Positions 10,401 through 20,802 of a stretch of 64,000 nt of DNA are shown piece after piece. The notes beneath the pieces were generated by a model, which was not told the origin of the DNA, ran no database searches, and worked only from the letters and a program-made list of their open reading frames with translations. Both the position numbers and the translations under genes were made by a program. The DNA is from Hemicordylus capensis (Eukaryota > Chordata > Lepidosauria > Squamata > Cordylidae): the NCBI RefSeq assembly GCF_027244095.1, contig NC_069670.1, forward strand, positions 13,969,320 to 14,033,319. The letters run 5' to 3'. The stretch's first letter is position 1. Each line of letters starts with the position of its first letter.

Positions 10401-11292
10401 GCTGAAAGGGGCCTGCCCTCTCTCCTGCTGTTACTCCCCTGCAACTGGGACTCAGAGGCATCCTGCCTTTTGAGGCCGGAGGTGACCTAGAGCCCTCCGA
10501 CTAGTAGCCGTTGATAGACCTCTCCTCCATGAAGTTCTCCAAACCCCTTTTAAAGCCATCCAGGTTGTTGGCTGTCACCACCTCTTGTGGCAGAGAATTC
10601 CATAAGCTGAGTATGCGTTGTGTGATGGGACCTTTTTCCAATGCAAGGCAGTTGCTCTGTCACGGAGTTCTGGCCCCACTCCGTACCAGGAAGCTGCCTT
10701 ATATTGAGTCAGACCATGGGTCCATCTAGCTCAGTATCGTCTACTCTGACGGGCAGCAGTGCTCCAAGGTTCCAGGCGGGAGTCTTTCCCAGCCCTCCCT
10801 GGAGATGCTGCCAGGGACTGAACCCGGGGGCCTTCTGCATGCCAAGCCACAATGGACATGGCTGGGGATGATGGGAGTTGTAGTCCATCAACATCTAGGG
10901 GGCCCAAGGTTAAGAAACCCGGTACTAGCGGGCTTCTAGGTAGGTTTGCAAAGTAACACTGTTTTCTGGGTTTCCTGGCAGGCTGGCAACTCACCACTTC
11001 GGCCCAGTGGGGGAGGAGCAACTGTTGGTCATCCAGGATGATGAGTTTGATACCCTGGTGGGAGCTGTTGGTCAGGGCGGGCCCCAGGTCTTTGGCGATG
11101 AAGTCCCGCTGGTGCTCGGGCGTGAAGCCCAGACACTGGAATGGGTAGAAGAGGATTTCTCCAGCCGTGGGCTCGTTCCCTGCCGTCACGGCCCAGAAGG
11201 TCAAGTTATGTTTGGCGTATTCATCCAAGAACCTGTGAGGAAGAGAGAGGGTGGGCGTTACTGGGCGGGAGGGACCCCCATGGACTTGAACG

Positions 11293-11332
<40 letters not shown>

Positions 11333-14300
11333 CAGCCAAAACCCACAAGAGGAAATCGGGCGGCGGCGGCAGATGTGAAAGGGACCGAGGTGTCTTAGAG
11401 GTCTTAGAGATCAGCAAACGGAACATGAGCCAGGCGCGTGAATGCCACTGCAAAAAGAGCGAATGCCATCTTAAGCTCCATTCACAGCAGCAGAGTGTTC
11501 GGAGTGCGGGAAGTAATCATCCCACTCTGGGGATGTCCTGGGCAACAGCGTTCCGGGCAACAAGGATGCCCAGATGTTGTTGACCACAACAGCCAACATC
11601 CCCCGCTGCAGTGCAACAGGGGGTGATGGGATCTGTAGTCACCCAAATCTGGGGATCCCTGTTGCAGGGAACACTGCTAGTCAGACCTCGCTTGGGATAT
11701 CGTGTCCAGTTCTGGGCCCTGCATTTGAAGGAGGGTGTTGAGAAACTGGAACGGGTTCAGAAGAGAGCAGCTAAGATAAGGAGAGGAGAGCTGGTCTTGT
11801 GGTAGCAAGCACGACTTGTCCCCTTAGCTAAGCAGGGTCCGCCCTGGTTGCCTATGAATGGGAGACTCCATGTGTGAGCACTGCAAGAGATTCCCCTTCT
11901 TAGGGGATGGAGCCACTCTGGGAAGAGCAGAAGGTTTCAAGTTCCCTCCTTGGCAGCATCTCCAAGATAGGGCCAAGAGAGACTCCTGCCTGCAGCCTCG
12001 CAGAAGGTGACCTCCAAGGTCCCATACAACGCTAACATTCTAGGATTCTGTGACAATACAGCACATCCTACCCCGGAATACTATTGGAGGGGGAAGAGAA
12101 ATGGAAAGAAACGTGGCCCTGGACCATCCGAACAGGTTCTTGCACAAAAGAGCTTGCATGTGCAGGAGCAGTCTATCTGAGCAATGTAACTTGGCCATCC
12201 AGCCGCAATGGCTCTGGGGCCCTCAGCTGCTCCTTGCTTGCCCCACAACTGCTACCGTGGTACAAAGAGCAAACACGCACTCCTGTCCGAGAAACACAGG
12301 CAGCTGCCATATCCTGAGTCAGACCCTTGGTCCATCTCGCTCAGGATTGTCGGCACAGACCGGCAGCGACTTCTCCAAGATTGCAGGCGGGAATCTCTCT
12401 CAGCAAAGGGGACGATTCATCCTTGCTGCCACAGAGCCAGCTCTGACCCATTACCTGATGAAGTAGTTGGCCCATGTCTTGTGGTATTTGTCCCCTGGTT
12501 TCCCCCTGAGGGTCCCACGGCCGGTCATGGCTCCGTTGGTCTTCAACCACACCGGAGCGGTCCAGGGACTTGCGTAGAGCAGCAGCGGCTTGGAGGCCAC
12601 TGCCTGGGCCTGCTGGAGGATAGGGATCTGGGGGACACATCAACTCTGTGTTAGCTACAACCTCTCCCCGATTCATCAGCTAGCTCAATCAACTGAAACC
12701 TTGTAAAAACAGCCTACAAAGTTATTCCCGAACAACTGGGCAACACATCTTTTTTACAAATAAAAATGTTCCTTGTTTTTTCTTATATAGAAGTACGTAT
12801 ATAGTACTTTTAAAATCTAGAAGTTACCCCTACTAACTGGGCAAAGAGGTACCTTTTTATTTAGCGGGGGGGAGCAACTGGCCTCACCCACCCCCAGCAC
12901 AGCATCCCTCCAGTGGCTGTATCCTGTTTCTTTTTTTAGACTGTGAGCCTTTTGGGGACAGGGATACGTCTTATTTATTTATTTAATTCATTATTTCCCT
13001 ATGTAAACCACTTTGGAACCATTCATTCATTCAATTTATATATTGCTTTTCCAAAAATGGCTCAAGGCAGTTTACATCCAAGTAAAAACAATTAAAACCA
13101 ATCCACAATGAAAATCAAAACAAGAAAACCAGCATAAAACTAATTAATAGTTAGGACATTTAAACAGTTTTAAAACTCCGGAGAACCAGGCCAAACACTA
13201 ACAGCAGTTAAAGACAATTGACAATAAAAGCAGAATGTTGAAAAGCGGAATATAAATATTTGTTGTTGCCAACAACTGAACTTAAGAGACTTGAGTCAAG
13301 GTGCCCACCTAGCCAGTGACAAAACAGATGATCGCCTCACACACCACACACAGGGCAATTACAGCTGTCTTTTCCGAAAGCCCTTCCAACCCAGGAAAGG
13401 CGAAATCGGCAGAGCTTTATCGCCATCTGCTCCCAAGCCATAGAGAATCTCCGCTTCTAATTAAAAAAACCAACACCAGCAAACAAGTTCCCAGTCCTCA
13501 AGACTGCCGCAGGGCTAAACTCCAAAGAGGAAAAGGCGGAGACTGCAAAGTGCTTGGGAGTGGTAAATTCCTGGTTTTCATTCGGCAGCTTTTCATTCTG
13601 CCTAGTGGCGCCAGATTTTGGTAAGGGTTGTTTACAAACGGGTCGGTCTCCCTGCCGGTTGTGGATGCCAGTGACTGTTCCAAGAATGAACCACGTGTGG
13701 GGTCAGAGGACAATTCAGGGCCCCCCTCCATGCCAGCATCACTAGCCCCTAAGAAAGGGGGTTGCGGGGGGGGGATGGTTGGGGAAAAGCAACCATATCA
13801 CTTGCCTGACCCACAGGATGTATTTTGGTGCATATTATCAGAGCAAGACGGGACCCACCCAGAAACCCGAACCCAGGGGTCAGCAGACATGCTCACCTTC
13901 AGCTTGGTGTCCTCCTCCGCCAGGCTGAAGTTGCTCAGCTCAAAGTCGTCCTCCATGTCATCGTACGTGTACAGCCTCGGAGAGAAGTCGCAGCTTGCCA
14001 TGGGCACACGCACCAAGGTGTACTCGATCCCTAAGAGGAAGGGGAGGCAGGCCAGGGGTCCAGGGTTACCCAGGACAGAGGCCAAAAATTTGCCCTGCTT
14101 CCAGGAGTGGTTCTGTCTAGGCCTCGTTCTCTCTATGATGTGGATCATGAGGACTAGTCTACTCTTCAGTCCATTTTTACATTGAAGACTAACTTGAGAA
14201 ATATCGGTGCGGACTAGTTGGGCTATTTTTGACCTGCTGTTGCGTTGTTAACAGAGTATTTCCCAAGCAACGAAGAAGACATGCTGTATTTTAGGGATGA

Positions 14301-16976
14301 ATGGATTTCCCCACGGCCTGAGTTATTCTGCCCTGTGCCCCACTCTTTCTGAATGCAAGGAGAATTTATCCCATCGATTCCAGAACGAGCATGTCAAGTT
14401 TGCTGTGGATTTAGGTGCACTCAGTTTGCTTGCATTTAATTACTTTTAATTAGATACTGTTTTAATTGTGTTTTAATCGCTTTAACTCTTTAATTTTAAT
14501 CGTGAATGTTTTAATCTTTCATTGGCTGTTTTTATTGTTTTGTAAACCGCCCAGAGAACTTGCGTTTTGGGTGGTACAGAAATTTATAAAATAAAATAAA
14601 ATAAAATAAAAAATTTATTCTCCCTCTGTATCAGGCCTAGCCATCTGATGGCGCAGCGGGGAAATGACTTGATTAGCAAGCCAGAGATTGCTGGTTCGAA
14701 TCCCCGCTGGTATGTTTCCCAGACTGTGGGAAACACCTCTATCGGGCAGCAGCGATATAGTAAGGTGCTGAAATACATCATCTCATACTGCACAGGAGAT
14801 GGCCATGGTCAACCCCTCCTGTATTCTACGAAAGATAACCCCAGGGCTCTGTGGTCGCCACGAGTCGACACCGACTCGACAGCACACTTTACCTTTCTAG
14901 CAGGCCTGCTCAACTTTGCCCCCGCCACACAAGTGTTTTGGGACTACAACTCCCATAATCCCCATCCATAATGGCCAATAGCCAGGGATTATGGGAGTTG
15001 TGGACCAACATCTGCAGGAGAACTGAAGCTGAGCAGGGCTGCGTCTGTGTCCACAGATTCTCCAAATCTTGCTTGCCATCCCAACTTCAAGCCCGACAAT
15101 TCGTCAGGGAACTTGTTCAGCACAGCACCGACCGACGTATTTCTCACTGGACAGAATCTGTTAACTTTGGGGGAGAAGGTTGGGACCCCGATCCCACCAA
15201 GGCTGCCAAGCACGGGCTCTCCTCCCCTGAACAGAGGCTTCTTCTGCAGAAGTCACAGCAGAGGGAAGGTTCCCCCCCCCGGGCGTGGAGATGCCACATT
15301 CCTGCACGTCAGGATTGGGGCCGGCAGAAGCGGGCAGCCTCCCCTACACACCGCCCCCGGTACTGACCTTCTGCGGAAAAGTAGGATTTGAGAAGATGCT
15401 CCCGGGCCTTCGGGGACAGCGACAGAATATTCTGCGCAGCCGAGTCCGTGAGGGCGCCTCCAAAGCCCTTGAGCTTCTGGTACTTCTCGGAGGCCTTGAG
15501 ACTCAAAAGGAGACCTCCTGATGGGGGAGAACAGAGCTGGATTCAACGTGGCAGCACCAATACACTCTCCCCACCCACCCACTCCAGCCTGCCATGTATA
15601 AGCCGAATAAACCGTTTCCGTTTCCAGTCGCTGGGCAATTAATGCAACCACAGCATGGCTCAGTGGCTTGCGGCTTTCCCACCCACCCACCTAACGGTGT
15701 CCTAACGCCACGTAATGGCGCAGCGGGGGAAATGACTTGCTTAGCAAGCCAGAGGTTGCCAGTTCGAATCCCCACTGGTCTGTTTCCCAGGCTATGGGAA
15801 ACGCCTATCTTCTCAGGCAGCAGAGATATAGAAAGGTGCTGAAAGGCATCATCTCACACTGTGCGGGAGGAGGCCATGGCAAACCTCTCCTGTATTCTAC
15901 CAACCACAGGGCTCTGTTTTCGCCAGGAGTCGAAGCCGACTCAATGCCACACTTTACTTTAACGGTGTCCTAAGACATTAGAAATGAATGTGCACTGCTT
16001 TCAAGTTCCCAGGTCGGGCTGGGAAAGGTCCTCGAGCCCAAAACCTCAGAGAAGCCGCTGCCAGTCAGAGTAGACAATACTGAGCTGGGTGGACCAATGG
16101 TCTGACTCCGTTATCAGGCAGCTTCCCTAACGGTGCACACAAACCTTGGACGAAAGCAGGCACCCAGTACTAGCCTCTCTGCTTCCCCAGCGGGCCGCAG
16201 AAAACCTGAACGGACCCAGGCAAAGTCGGGAGACCCGGCGTGCCGGCCCGGCAAGAGCAGGGCTGCACGACTTCGGCTCTCCAGCTTGCGTGGGACTACA
16301 ACTCCCATCATCCCCATGCCACCGCAGGCAGTCACTGTGGATGATGGGTGCTGTAGTCCCGCCACTGCAGGAGGGGGCGGTGCAGCCCCCGAGAGGAAAA
16401 AGAGAGACACCAACCATTCTGGGGAGGGTGGCTGAGCAGCTGGCCCGCGCTCCGCTCCAACCTCCGGCCGGCCTTGTCGCTCTCGTACTTGATGAAATGG
16501 CCTCGAGGAGAAAGAAAGACGGGCTCCAGCACATCGCAGTAAGTGGCGTTGCATTCGCACACCATGGTATCCGCCCCAAAGTTCTTGGCGGAGCACCGGC
16601 GGCCTCCTGGGAAGGGAAAGGAAAGGCGGGCATGTTGTTTCCGAAAGGAAGAGGCCGCCCAGCAGGGCTCAGACCGACTCGGGTCAGCAGTCGTATGCCA
16701 ATCGTATCTTTATCCATGAAGAGGTAGGCTGCCTCTGATCACGGAAGCTCCGCACCTATAGCTCCCCGAGCAAATAGCCACCCATGGACCTGGGTACGTG
16801 CTCGATTCTGCAGGAGCATTGGGGAAAGCCACAGAAGGTGGCATCTGCCCCAGCACTCCGCTTCCAGTGGACAAGGTGGACTGCTTTCGCTAATGGCAAA
16901 CAAGGTTCTAGTCCACATCGTGCAGAGAGGTACCAAACAGCTCAAAAGCAAGGCCGGGTTGAGTTTCCTCCCAGGA

Positions 16977-17032
<56 letters not shown>

Positions 17033-18172
17033 ATGAGGAGTTTCTCCCGATACCACCACCCCTATTTTTGTTTCAGAAACCAAATAGGTGGGACCCAGCT
17101 TGCCCGTGTTTTCCAGCTGCTTCGCTCACGGACACAAAGCGATCTTATGTAGATTTAACTCAGAGTTCATTCAGAAATAACTCCATTACCCACGTAGAGC
17201 CTTTGGAGTCCGGGGCGGCATATAAGTGAATGGATAAATACAAATAAATACATAAAAGTCATTTTCCCCCTTCCCCTTCCCCTCCCATTTGTTTGTTTGT
17301 TTTATTATTTAACCAATTTGTATCCTGCTCCCAAATGCAAGTTTCTGGGTGATTTACAACAAAAGTTTACCACTTTTCCTTTCTAACTCCACCTTACCCG
17401 CCCCCATTCTCTGCTGGATCCCCACCAGGACAAATTTCTCAATCTTGGCAACAAAATATAAAACAGTTACTGGACAGGGTAGCTCAGTGTGGACAGACAA
17501 AAGGAAGGACTTCCAAACCCAATGTGTCATTCATTTGCAGAACTCACCACCACAAGATGGCTTAATTGAAACTGGCTTAATGATTTTTTATTTACAAGGC
17601 CCCTTCTGTGCCCCTTCTCATTTTTTTCCCCTGGTACCACCGGACATTATGCTTTCATTGATGCAATCTAAGATTGCATTTGCCTTTTTAGCAACTGCCT
17701 TTATTTATTTACTTGATTTATATACCATCCTTCCAAAAATGGCTCAGGGTGGTTTACATCAAAACCAAAACCAAACAATTAAAATCAAAACTAAATCAAT
17801 TAAACAACTGAAATTATTTAAACAGCAAAATCATTTACATCAAAATCATTTAAAACCAACATTAACAATGCAAAACTACAAATCTAATTAAATTAAACTT
17901 CCTTTAGACAGGGGAAGTTCTATTTAGTCTGGCATTGCTAACAACAGCCTCTGGCAGAGCTATCCTTTTTAATAAAAGAATCCTTTCATTCAAGCCTCCT
18001 TTAGAATAAAAAGACATGAAGCCAGTTTCAATCAAGCCATCTTGTGGCGGTGAGTTCCACAAATTAATGACGCATTGGTTTTACAAGTCAATTTCACACA
18101 CTCACCTGCCATAGTAATTGTCAGCTGCAGGACCAGAAGGCAGCCCAAGAACCTCACACCTCTTTGGCACAT
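7322..18172 (-). CDS. GBA1: Lysosomal acid glucosylceramidase, tandem copy A (10 coding exons)
   Basis: Acid beta-glucosidase (GH30), which hydrolyses glucosylceramide in the lysosome with saposin C and is delivered by LIMP-2. Ten coding exons (human exons 2-11) give 1611 nt, 536 aa. Exon sizes 192, 147, 134, 173, 238, 225, 164 and 117 for exons 3-10 equal the human ones, and all phases close. Visible: a hydrophobic leader starting [11 protein letters not shown]; four N-terminal Cys with sequon NATYC; SCDF; SPW; acid/base Glu in GNEP; HWY; nucleophile Glu in STEAS; GGPNW. Odd points: Ser replaces human Asn370 (first codon of exon 9); the Cys after the nucleophile is Ser; the residue matching human Ser345 is Phe and Phe397 is Tyr; the C-terminus runs 16 residues past the human end. 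No stop or frameshift was seen, so it is probably functional. Whether it kept the ancestral job cannot be told here. Confidence 0.93.
7528..7620 (+). mobile_element. SINE tail fragment in copy A last intron
   Basis: GCCAGTCTGTGTAGGCAATC to CTATGTTCC, the shared tail only. Confidence 0.75.
7640..7860 (-). repeat. LINE-derived fragment
   Basis: The minus strand reads [11 protein letters not shown], the LWN(S/A)LP motif at the end of CR1/L2 reverse transcriptase ORFs. Confidence 0.5.
8118..8422 (+). mobile_element. 5S/tRNA chimeric SINE, full length
   Basis: The head resembles 5S rRNA (GCTAAGCAGGG, GAATGGGAGACC), followed by a worn tRNA-Ala relict and the shared tail to CTATGTTCCTATG. It ends about 80 bp from copy A exon 10. 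Confidence 0.88.
8505..8621 (-). CDS. GBA1: Copy A exon 10
   Basis: 117 bp as in human. Encodes [15 protein letters not shown], then [19 protein letters not shown]. This is the beta-sandwich domain strand pair. Acceptor CACAG, donor GTGAGT. A full 5S-tRNA SINE ends about 80 bp beyond the donor. Confidence 0.93.
8867..9080 (+). repeat. CR1/L3-like 3' repeat with SINE tail
   Basis: Begins GCTAACTGGGCAAAGAGG with a 15-base T run and runs to CCAGTGGTTGTGGCTGG. It abuts a reverse SINE tail near 9007. Confidence 0.6.
9342..9505 (-). CDS. GBA1: Copy A exon 9
   Basis: 164 bp as in human. First codon AGC gives Ser at the human Asn370 position. The rest reads [35 protein letters not shown] and [15 protein letters not shown]. 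Human Phe397 is Tyr. The exon is about 90% identical to copy C exon 9 by hand count, including silent sites. Confidence 0.94.
9604..9828 (-). CDS. GBA1: Copy A exon 8 (nucleophile Glu)
   Basis: 225 bp as in human. Encodes [20 protein letters not shown], then [18 protein letters not shown] with nucleophile Glu340 in TEA, then [17 protein letters not shown]. The Cys following the nucleophile in human (EAC) is Ser, and human Ser345 corresponds to Phe. Confidence 0.94.
10288..10632 (-). mobile_element. CR1 LINE 3' end
   Basis: Reverse copy of the CR1 3'UTR: CTGCTGGATCAGGCCCAAGG, TCTAGTCCAGCATCCTG and CTTGTGGCAGAGAATTCC. Confidence 0.85.
10688..10850 (-). mobile_element. tRNA-Ala-derived SINE
   Basis: Reverse copy with tail, body and B-box side; the tRNA head is cut by a MITE fragment (10851-10920). 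Confidence 0.8.
10995..11232 (-). CDS. GBA1: Copy A exon 7 (acid/base Glu)
   Basis: 238 bp as in human. Encodes [20 protein letters not shown] with acid/base Glu235 in NEP, then [20 protein letters not shown], sequon NSS and LPHWAEV. Donor GTGAGT. The acceptor is next to a long GT microsatellite in the upstream intron. Confidence 0.94.
11297..11331. repeat. (GT)n microsatellite in copy A intron 6
   Basis: Uninterrupted GT repeat about 65 bp upstream of the exon 7 acceptor. Confidence 0.95.
11561..11661. mobile_element. hAT-type MITE
   Basis: Imperfect inverted ends CAAGGATGCCCAGAT and ATCTGGGGATCCCTG. No clear target duplication. Confidence 0.55.
11675..12060 (+). mobile_element. CR1 3' end split by a SINE
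   Basis: 11675-11775 (TCCAGTTCTGGGCCCTGCA, AACGGGTTCAGAAGAGAGC) and 12005-12060 (ACCTCCAAGGTCCC, CATTCTAGGATTCTGTGA) are the two halves of one CR1 3' end. Confidence 0.8.
11776..12004 (+). mobile_element. 5S/tRNA chimeric SINE, 3' truncated
   Basis: 5S-like head with GCTAAGCAGGGTCCGCC, inserted in the CR1 3' end. The tail is missing. Confidence 0.82.
12293..12405 (-). mobile_element. 5S/tRNA SINE tail
   Basis: Reverse tail and body about 50 bp from copy A exon 6. Confidence 0.78.
12455..12627 (-). CDS. GBA1: Copy A exon 6
   Basis: 173 bp as in human. Encodes [34 protein letters not shown] and [12 protein letters not shown], keeping the pocket Trp of SPW. Acceptor CCCCCAG, donor GTAATG. A 5S-type SINE tail sits about 50 bp beyond the donor. 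Confidence 0.93.
12825..13015 (+). repeat. CR1/L3-like 3' repeat
   Basis: ACTAACTGGGCAAAGAGG, CCCCCAGCACAGCATCCCTC and GTGAGCCTTTTGGGGACAGG, the standard order of this family here. Confidence 0.75.
13018..13200 (-). repeat. L2-like 3' tail
   Basis: Reverse GGAAAAGCAATATATAAAT type end followed by an A/T-rich UTR. Confidence 0.6.
13897..14030 (-). CDS. GBA1: Copy A exon 5
   Basis: 134 bp as in human. Encodes [16 protein letters not shown] and the YTYDD loop, then [13 protein letters not shown], which keeps sequon NFS and the Arg120/Asp127/Phe128 pocket residues. Donor GTGAGC. Confidence 0.93.
14400..14610 (+). repeat. L2-like LINE 3' end
   Basis: T/A-rich UTR, then AAACCGCCCAGAGAAC, GGTGGTACAGAAAT and (AAAAT)n. 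Confidence 0.72.
14645..14893 (+). mobile_element. tRNA-derived SINE-C
   Basis: Head GGCGCAGCGGGGAAATGAC, B box GGTTCGAATCC, end CGACACCGACTCGACAGCAC. Confidence 0.88.
14901..15041. mobile_element. hAT-type MITE
   Basis: CAGGCCTGCTCAACTTTG start, GAGCAGGGCTG end, internal ACTACAACTCCCATAATCCC palindrome. Same family as 335-470. Confidence 0.78.
15368..15514 (-). CDS. GBA1: Copy A exon 4
   Basis: 147 bp as in human. Encodes [20 protein letters not shown], then [14 protein letters not shown] and [10 protein letters not shown]. The GFGGALTD motif is the family hallmark at the start of the TIM barrel. The acceptor used is the second of two AGs (CAGGAG), which restores phase 1. The donor is GTCAGT. 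Confidence 0.92.
15706..15959 (+). mobile_element. tRNA-derived SINE-C with 14 bp target duplication
   Basis: Complete element flanked by exact TAACGGTGTCCTAA repeats at 15692-15705 and 15960-15973, so both ends are certain. In copy A intron 3. Confidence 0.93.
16016..16128 (+). mobile_element. tRNA-Ala SINE 3' part
   Basis: GGGCTGGGAAAGG body and the shared tail ending GCAGCTTCC. Confidence 0.75.
16278..16378. mobile_element. hAT-type MITE fragment
   Basis: Inverted arms ACTACAACTCCCATCATCCC and GGATGATGGGTGCTGTAGTC around a short loop. Confidence 0.65.
16415..16606 (-). CDS. GBA1: Copy A exon 3
   Basis: Encodes the N-terminal disulfide region: Cys in RRCSAKNFG, then [11 protein letters not shown] with the essential first sequon, and the [14 protein letters not shown] stretch. 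The acceptor is a polypyrimidine CCCAG. The donor AATG/GTTGGTG is a weak match but gives exactly the 192 bp of the human exon and the right phase. The second human sequon (NHTG) is absent. Confidence 0.85.
16979..17031. repeat. (TG)n microsatellite
   Basis: More than 25 uninterrupted TG units in copy A intron 2. Confidence 0.95.
17700..17890 (-). repeat. L2-like 3' tail
   Basis: Reverse AAACCACCCTGAGCCATTTT type end (seen as AAAATGGCTCAGGGTGG) with an A-rich UTR. Confidence 0.68.
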
Positions 18173-18227
18173 GGCAATGCCCCGGTATGGCTCGGATGAG
18201 CACTGTGGTCAAAAAGGCCTCCGGTGC
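18106..18227 (-). CDS. GBA1: Copy A exon 2 (start codon and signal peptide)
   Basis: ATG at 18172 (minus), with G at -3, opens a 22-residue hydrophobic leader ([15 protein letters not shown]) matching the human exon 2 signal peptide. The exon ends GCAG with donor GTGAGT, phase 1, as in human. Upstream, a long pyrimidine tract and CTAG form a good acceptor at 18228, so 18173-18227 is 5'UTR and a further non-coding exon should lie upstream. Confidence 0.85.
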
Positions 18228-18779
18228 CTAGAGGAAAAAGAAAACAGGAACGGTTTGGCTATGATCACAACTTCCTATTCTCAAGCCAAGCCAGCTCCTG
18301 AGTGCTCAGAGGGGGGTGGGGGTGGGGAGTATATATTAGTAAAGATCGGACCGTAGTCTCAACAAGATCAGTGTTTGATCGCAATCCTGGAATTGTTTTT
18401 TTTAAATAAATATTTTTTATTCAGTTTTCCCACGACACGAAAAGGAAAGCACAAATAAAACAAACAAACAAACAGACAGACAGACAAGAAAAGGAAAAAG
18501 AGCACATAAGGACTTCCATCTCATCACTGAAACAAGTGTCAGTAACAATGCCCAGGTCTTGCCTGTAGTTTCACCATTCTCCCCCCGATAAACCATACAG
18601 AAATCAGCTCAGACATTTTTTAAGCATTTGTTGTTACCCCACAACCCTGGAGATGTTAAGGGCTTGATATTGTGAAAAAAAATATTGCAATACTGTTTGG
18701 CACGTCCAGATGGAGTTGGGAATAAGGATCAGCCTGGTGTCTCCAGGAATTGGCACCCATCCCCGGGTCACTTTCGGAA

Positions 18780-18884
18780 CATCTCCTGGGTGCTTTCCAG
18801 ATTGCACGCTACAACATCTCCTGGGTGCTTTCCAGATTGCACGCTACAACATCTCCTGGGTGCTTTCCAGATTGCACGCTACAA
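18780..18884 (+). repeat. 35 bp x 3 perfect tandem repeat
   Basis: Three identical units beginning CATCTCCTGGGTGCTTTCC. The last runs into a U1 body, so the start of U1 was amplified in tandem. Confidence 0.93.
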
Positions 18885-19236
18885 CAGTGCCACGACGCTA
18901 AGTGTGCTTCTGTACTGCCTGTGTTGTGACACCACAGTCCCTGCGCTGACAGCAAGGTGCCGTTCACATTTCCGATGCCTTCTTTTGGGTTTTATCTTTG
19001 CGCTACAGTGCTACCACGTTGCAAAGAAACACACAAAAAGCTGTATTTTCCTGTTATAGGAGGTTTTGCACAAGCTAGAAAAGACTGCTCCCATGCTGGG
19101 CGCTTTCTAGATTATACCTCTTCAACAGCAGTCGTTTACTTTGGCTTGGCAGGAACATATTGAAATGGTAAATAAAGCGTGTTGCGCAAAATCCCTGGTT
19201 GTCTGGTTATAGGCTATCATACGGAACTGTGCAGAA
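18785..19236 (+). mobile_element. Unclassified element U1, copy 2
   Basis: Starts GTGCTTTCCAGATTGCACGC, contains CGTTCACATTTCCGATGCC and ends near GCAGAATGAACCC. The body matches 2714-3046. Confidence 0.5.
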
Positions 19237-19686
19237 TGAACCCAACCCTCTGCAAGGCTGTACTCTAGATGGTGCCTTAAGTGTTTGCACATGTGCGTGC
19301 ATGATGCGTCCCACTCACAGATTTCACTTCAGCGTTTCCGCAAAGGGTGTGCTGCTGAAATCTTAGCATTAGCAACACCCACGCAATACTAAACCTTACT
19401 TTAAAAGTTGTCCCCAGATCTGCCCCAAGGGCTGAAATGGGGACAAAATACAGACAACTATTTGCCCGGGAGAAGAATAAAGACAGAGATTCACCAGGGA
19501 GAAACATATCCGGGGAGTGATTTGCCACCAGGAAGAAAGACCAGAGGAGGCATACATGTCCCCGTGTGTGTGCCTTGGGGAGGCGATGTTCCTGGCAAAC
19601 AGGAACTGGTGAAAGACCACTCCATGCTAAGAGCTGTCCGTTATTTTCCTTGCAACAAGGCTGCCAGAAGCCAGGAAAACCGGGGC

Positions 19687-19882
19687 AAGCGATACGATCC
19701 AAGAATGGAGCACCAAGCGATACGATCCAAGAATGGAGCACCAAGCGATACGATCCAAGAATGGAGCACCAAGCGATACGATCCAAGAATGGAGCACCAA
19801 GCGATACGATCCAAGAATGGAGCACCAAGCGATACGATCCAAGAATGGAGCACCAAGCGATACGATCCAAGAATGGAGCACC
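19687..19882. repeat. Minisatellite, 7 perfect copies of a 28 bp unit
   Basis: Exactly seven head-to-tail units starting AAGCGATACGATCC, with no mismatch, between unique flanks. 28 is not a multiple of three, so the unit keeps every frame open and creates long meaningless ORFs on both strands. Confidence 0.97.
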
Positions 19883-20285
19883 TTCTCTACAGGGAAAGGC
19901 TGAAAGGCATTTGGGGCGCTGAAGTCAACACAGACCTGGACCGATTTGCTCTCGCACTGCCGCAGTGTTTGGAGTTTAGAAAGCACAAACACAGAGTTGG
20001 GCTCTCCTTCGCAGACAAGGTACACGTATGCCGAGCGAAGTGAATCGAAGCCTTGATTGGGGAGAGACTTGGGAGGGGCTTGTCCGGACCAAAGTTTTCC
20101 CCAAGGGCAGCCTGTCTCTGCAAGCAGCCATCAGGGGCTGGGCAGCCCACCAGAAATTGGCTACCTAGGTGGCCCACCACGGTTGACCTCCGTCTAAGCT
20201 AGCCACCAGTTACTTCCAGGAAGCCGACAAGTAAAGGCACGGAGGCAACGGTTCTTCCCCTGTTTGCTTCCGTGGATACAACCCT

Positions 20286-20432
20286 GCCTTCTGCTGAGTC
20301 AATCCCTCGAACTCAGCACCATCAACACTGACTGGCAGCAGCACTCCAGAACTTTCACGGAAAAGAAACCTTCCCAACCCTACCTAGAGATGCTGCCAGG
20401 GTTGAACTTGAGACCTTCTGCCTGCTAAGCAG
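20286..20432 (-). mobile_element. tRNA-Ala-derived SINE
   Basis: Reverse copy; tail worn, B-box side reads GGTTGAACTTGAGACC. A 5S-type SINE begins immediately next to it. Confidence 0.72.
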
Positions 20433-20737
20433 AGAGGAGAGCTGGTTTTGTGGTAGCAAACATAACTTATCCCCTTAGCTAAGCAGGGTCCGCCCTGGTT
20501 GCATATGAAAGGGAGACTAGAAGTATGAGCATTGCAAGATATTTCCCTTCAGGGGATGGAGATGCTTTGGGAAGAGCAGAAGGTCCCAAGTTCCTTCCCT
20601 GGCAGCATCTCCAAGAAAGAGCTGAGAGAGAGATTCCTGCCTGCAACCTCGGAGAAGCTGCTGCCAGTCTGTGAAGACAATACTGGGCTAGATAGACTAA
20701 CGATCTGACTCAGTATATGGCCGCTTCCCATGTTCCT
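20433..20737 (+). mobile_element. 5S/tRNA chimeric SINE, full length
   Basis: GAGGAGAGCTGG start, GCTAAGCAGGGTCCGCC and GGGAGACTAGAAG 5S-like boxes, tRNA relict, shared tail. Confidence 0.88.
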
Positions 20738-20802
20738 GACACCGAGATACTGCCTCTCGCCCCTGCTATTCACTTCCCCACCATGGTGTTCCAAACTCAC
20801 CG

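Noticed and set aside
13628-14185. 185-codon plus frame
   Set aside because: Antisense shadow of copy A exon 5, which is fully explained on the minus strand.
19687-19882. CRISPR-like array
   Set aside because: Units are head-to-tail with no spacers and the genome is vertebrate; it is a minisatellite.
19408-20043. 211-codon plus frame and several minus frames over the 28 bp repeat
   Set aside because: A 28 bp perfect unit without stops keeps all frames open; the sequence is repetitive and has no recognisable domain.
20460-20540. 5S rRNA gene
   Set aside because: Only internal promoter-like segments are similar, and the sequence continues into a SINE body and tail in about twenty copies.
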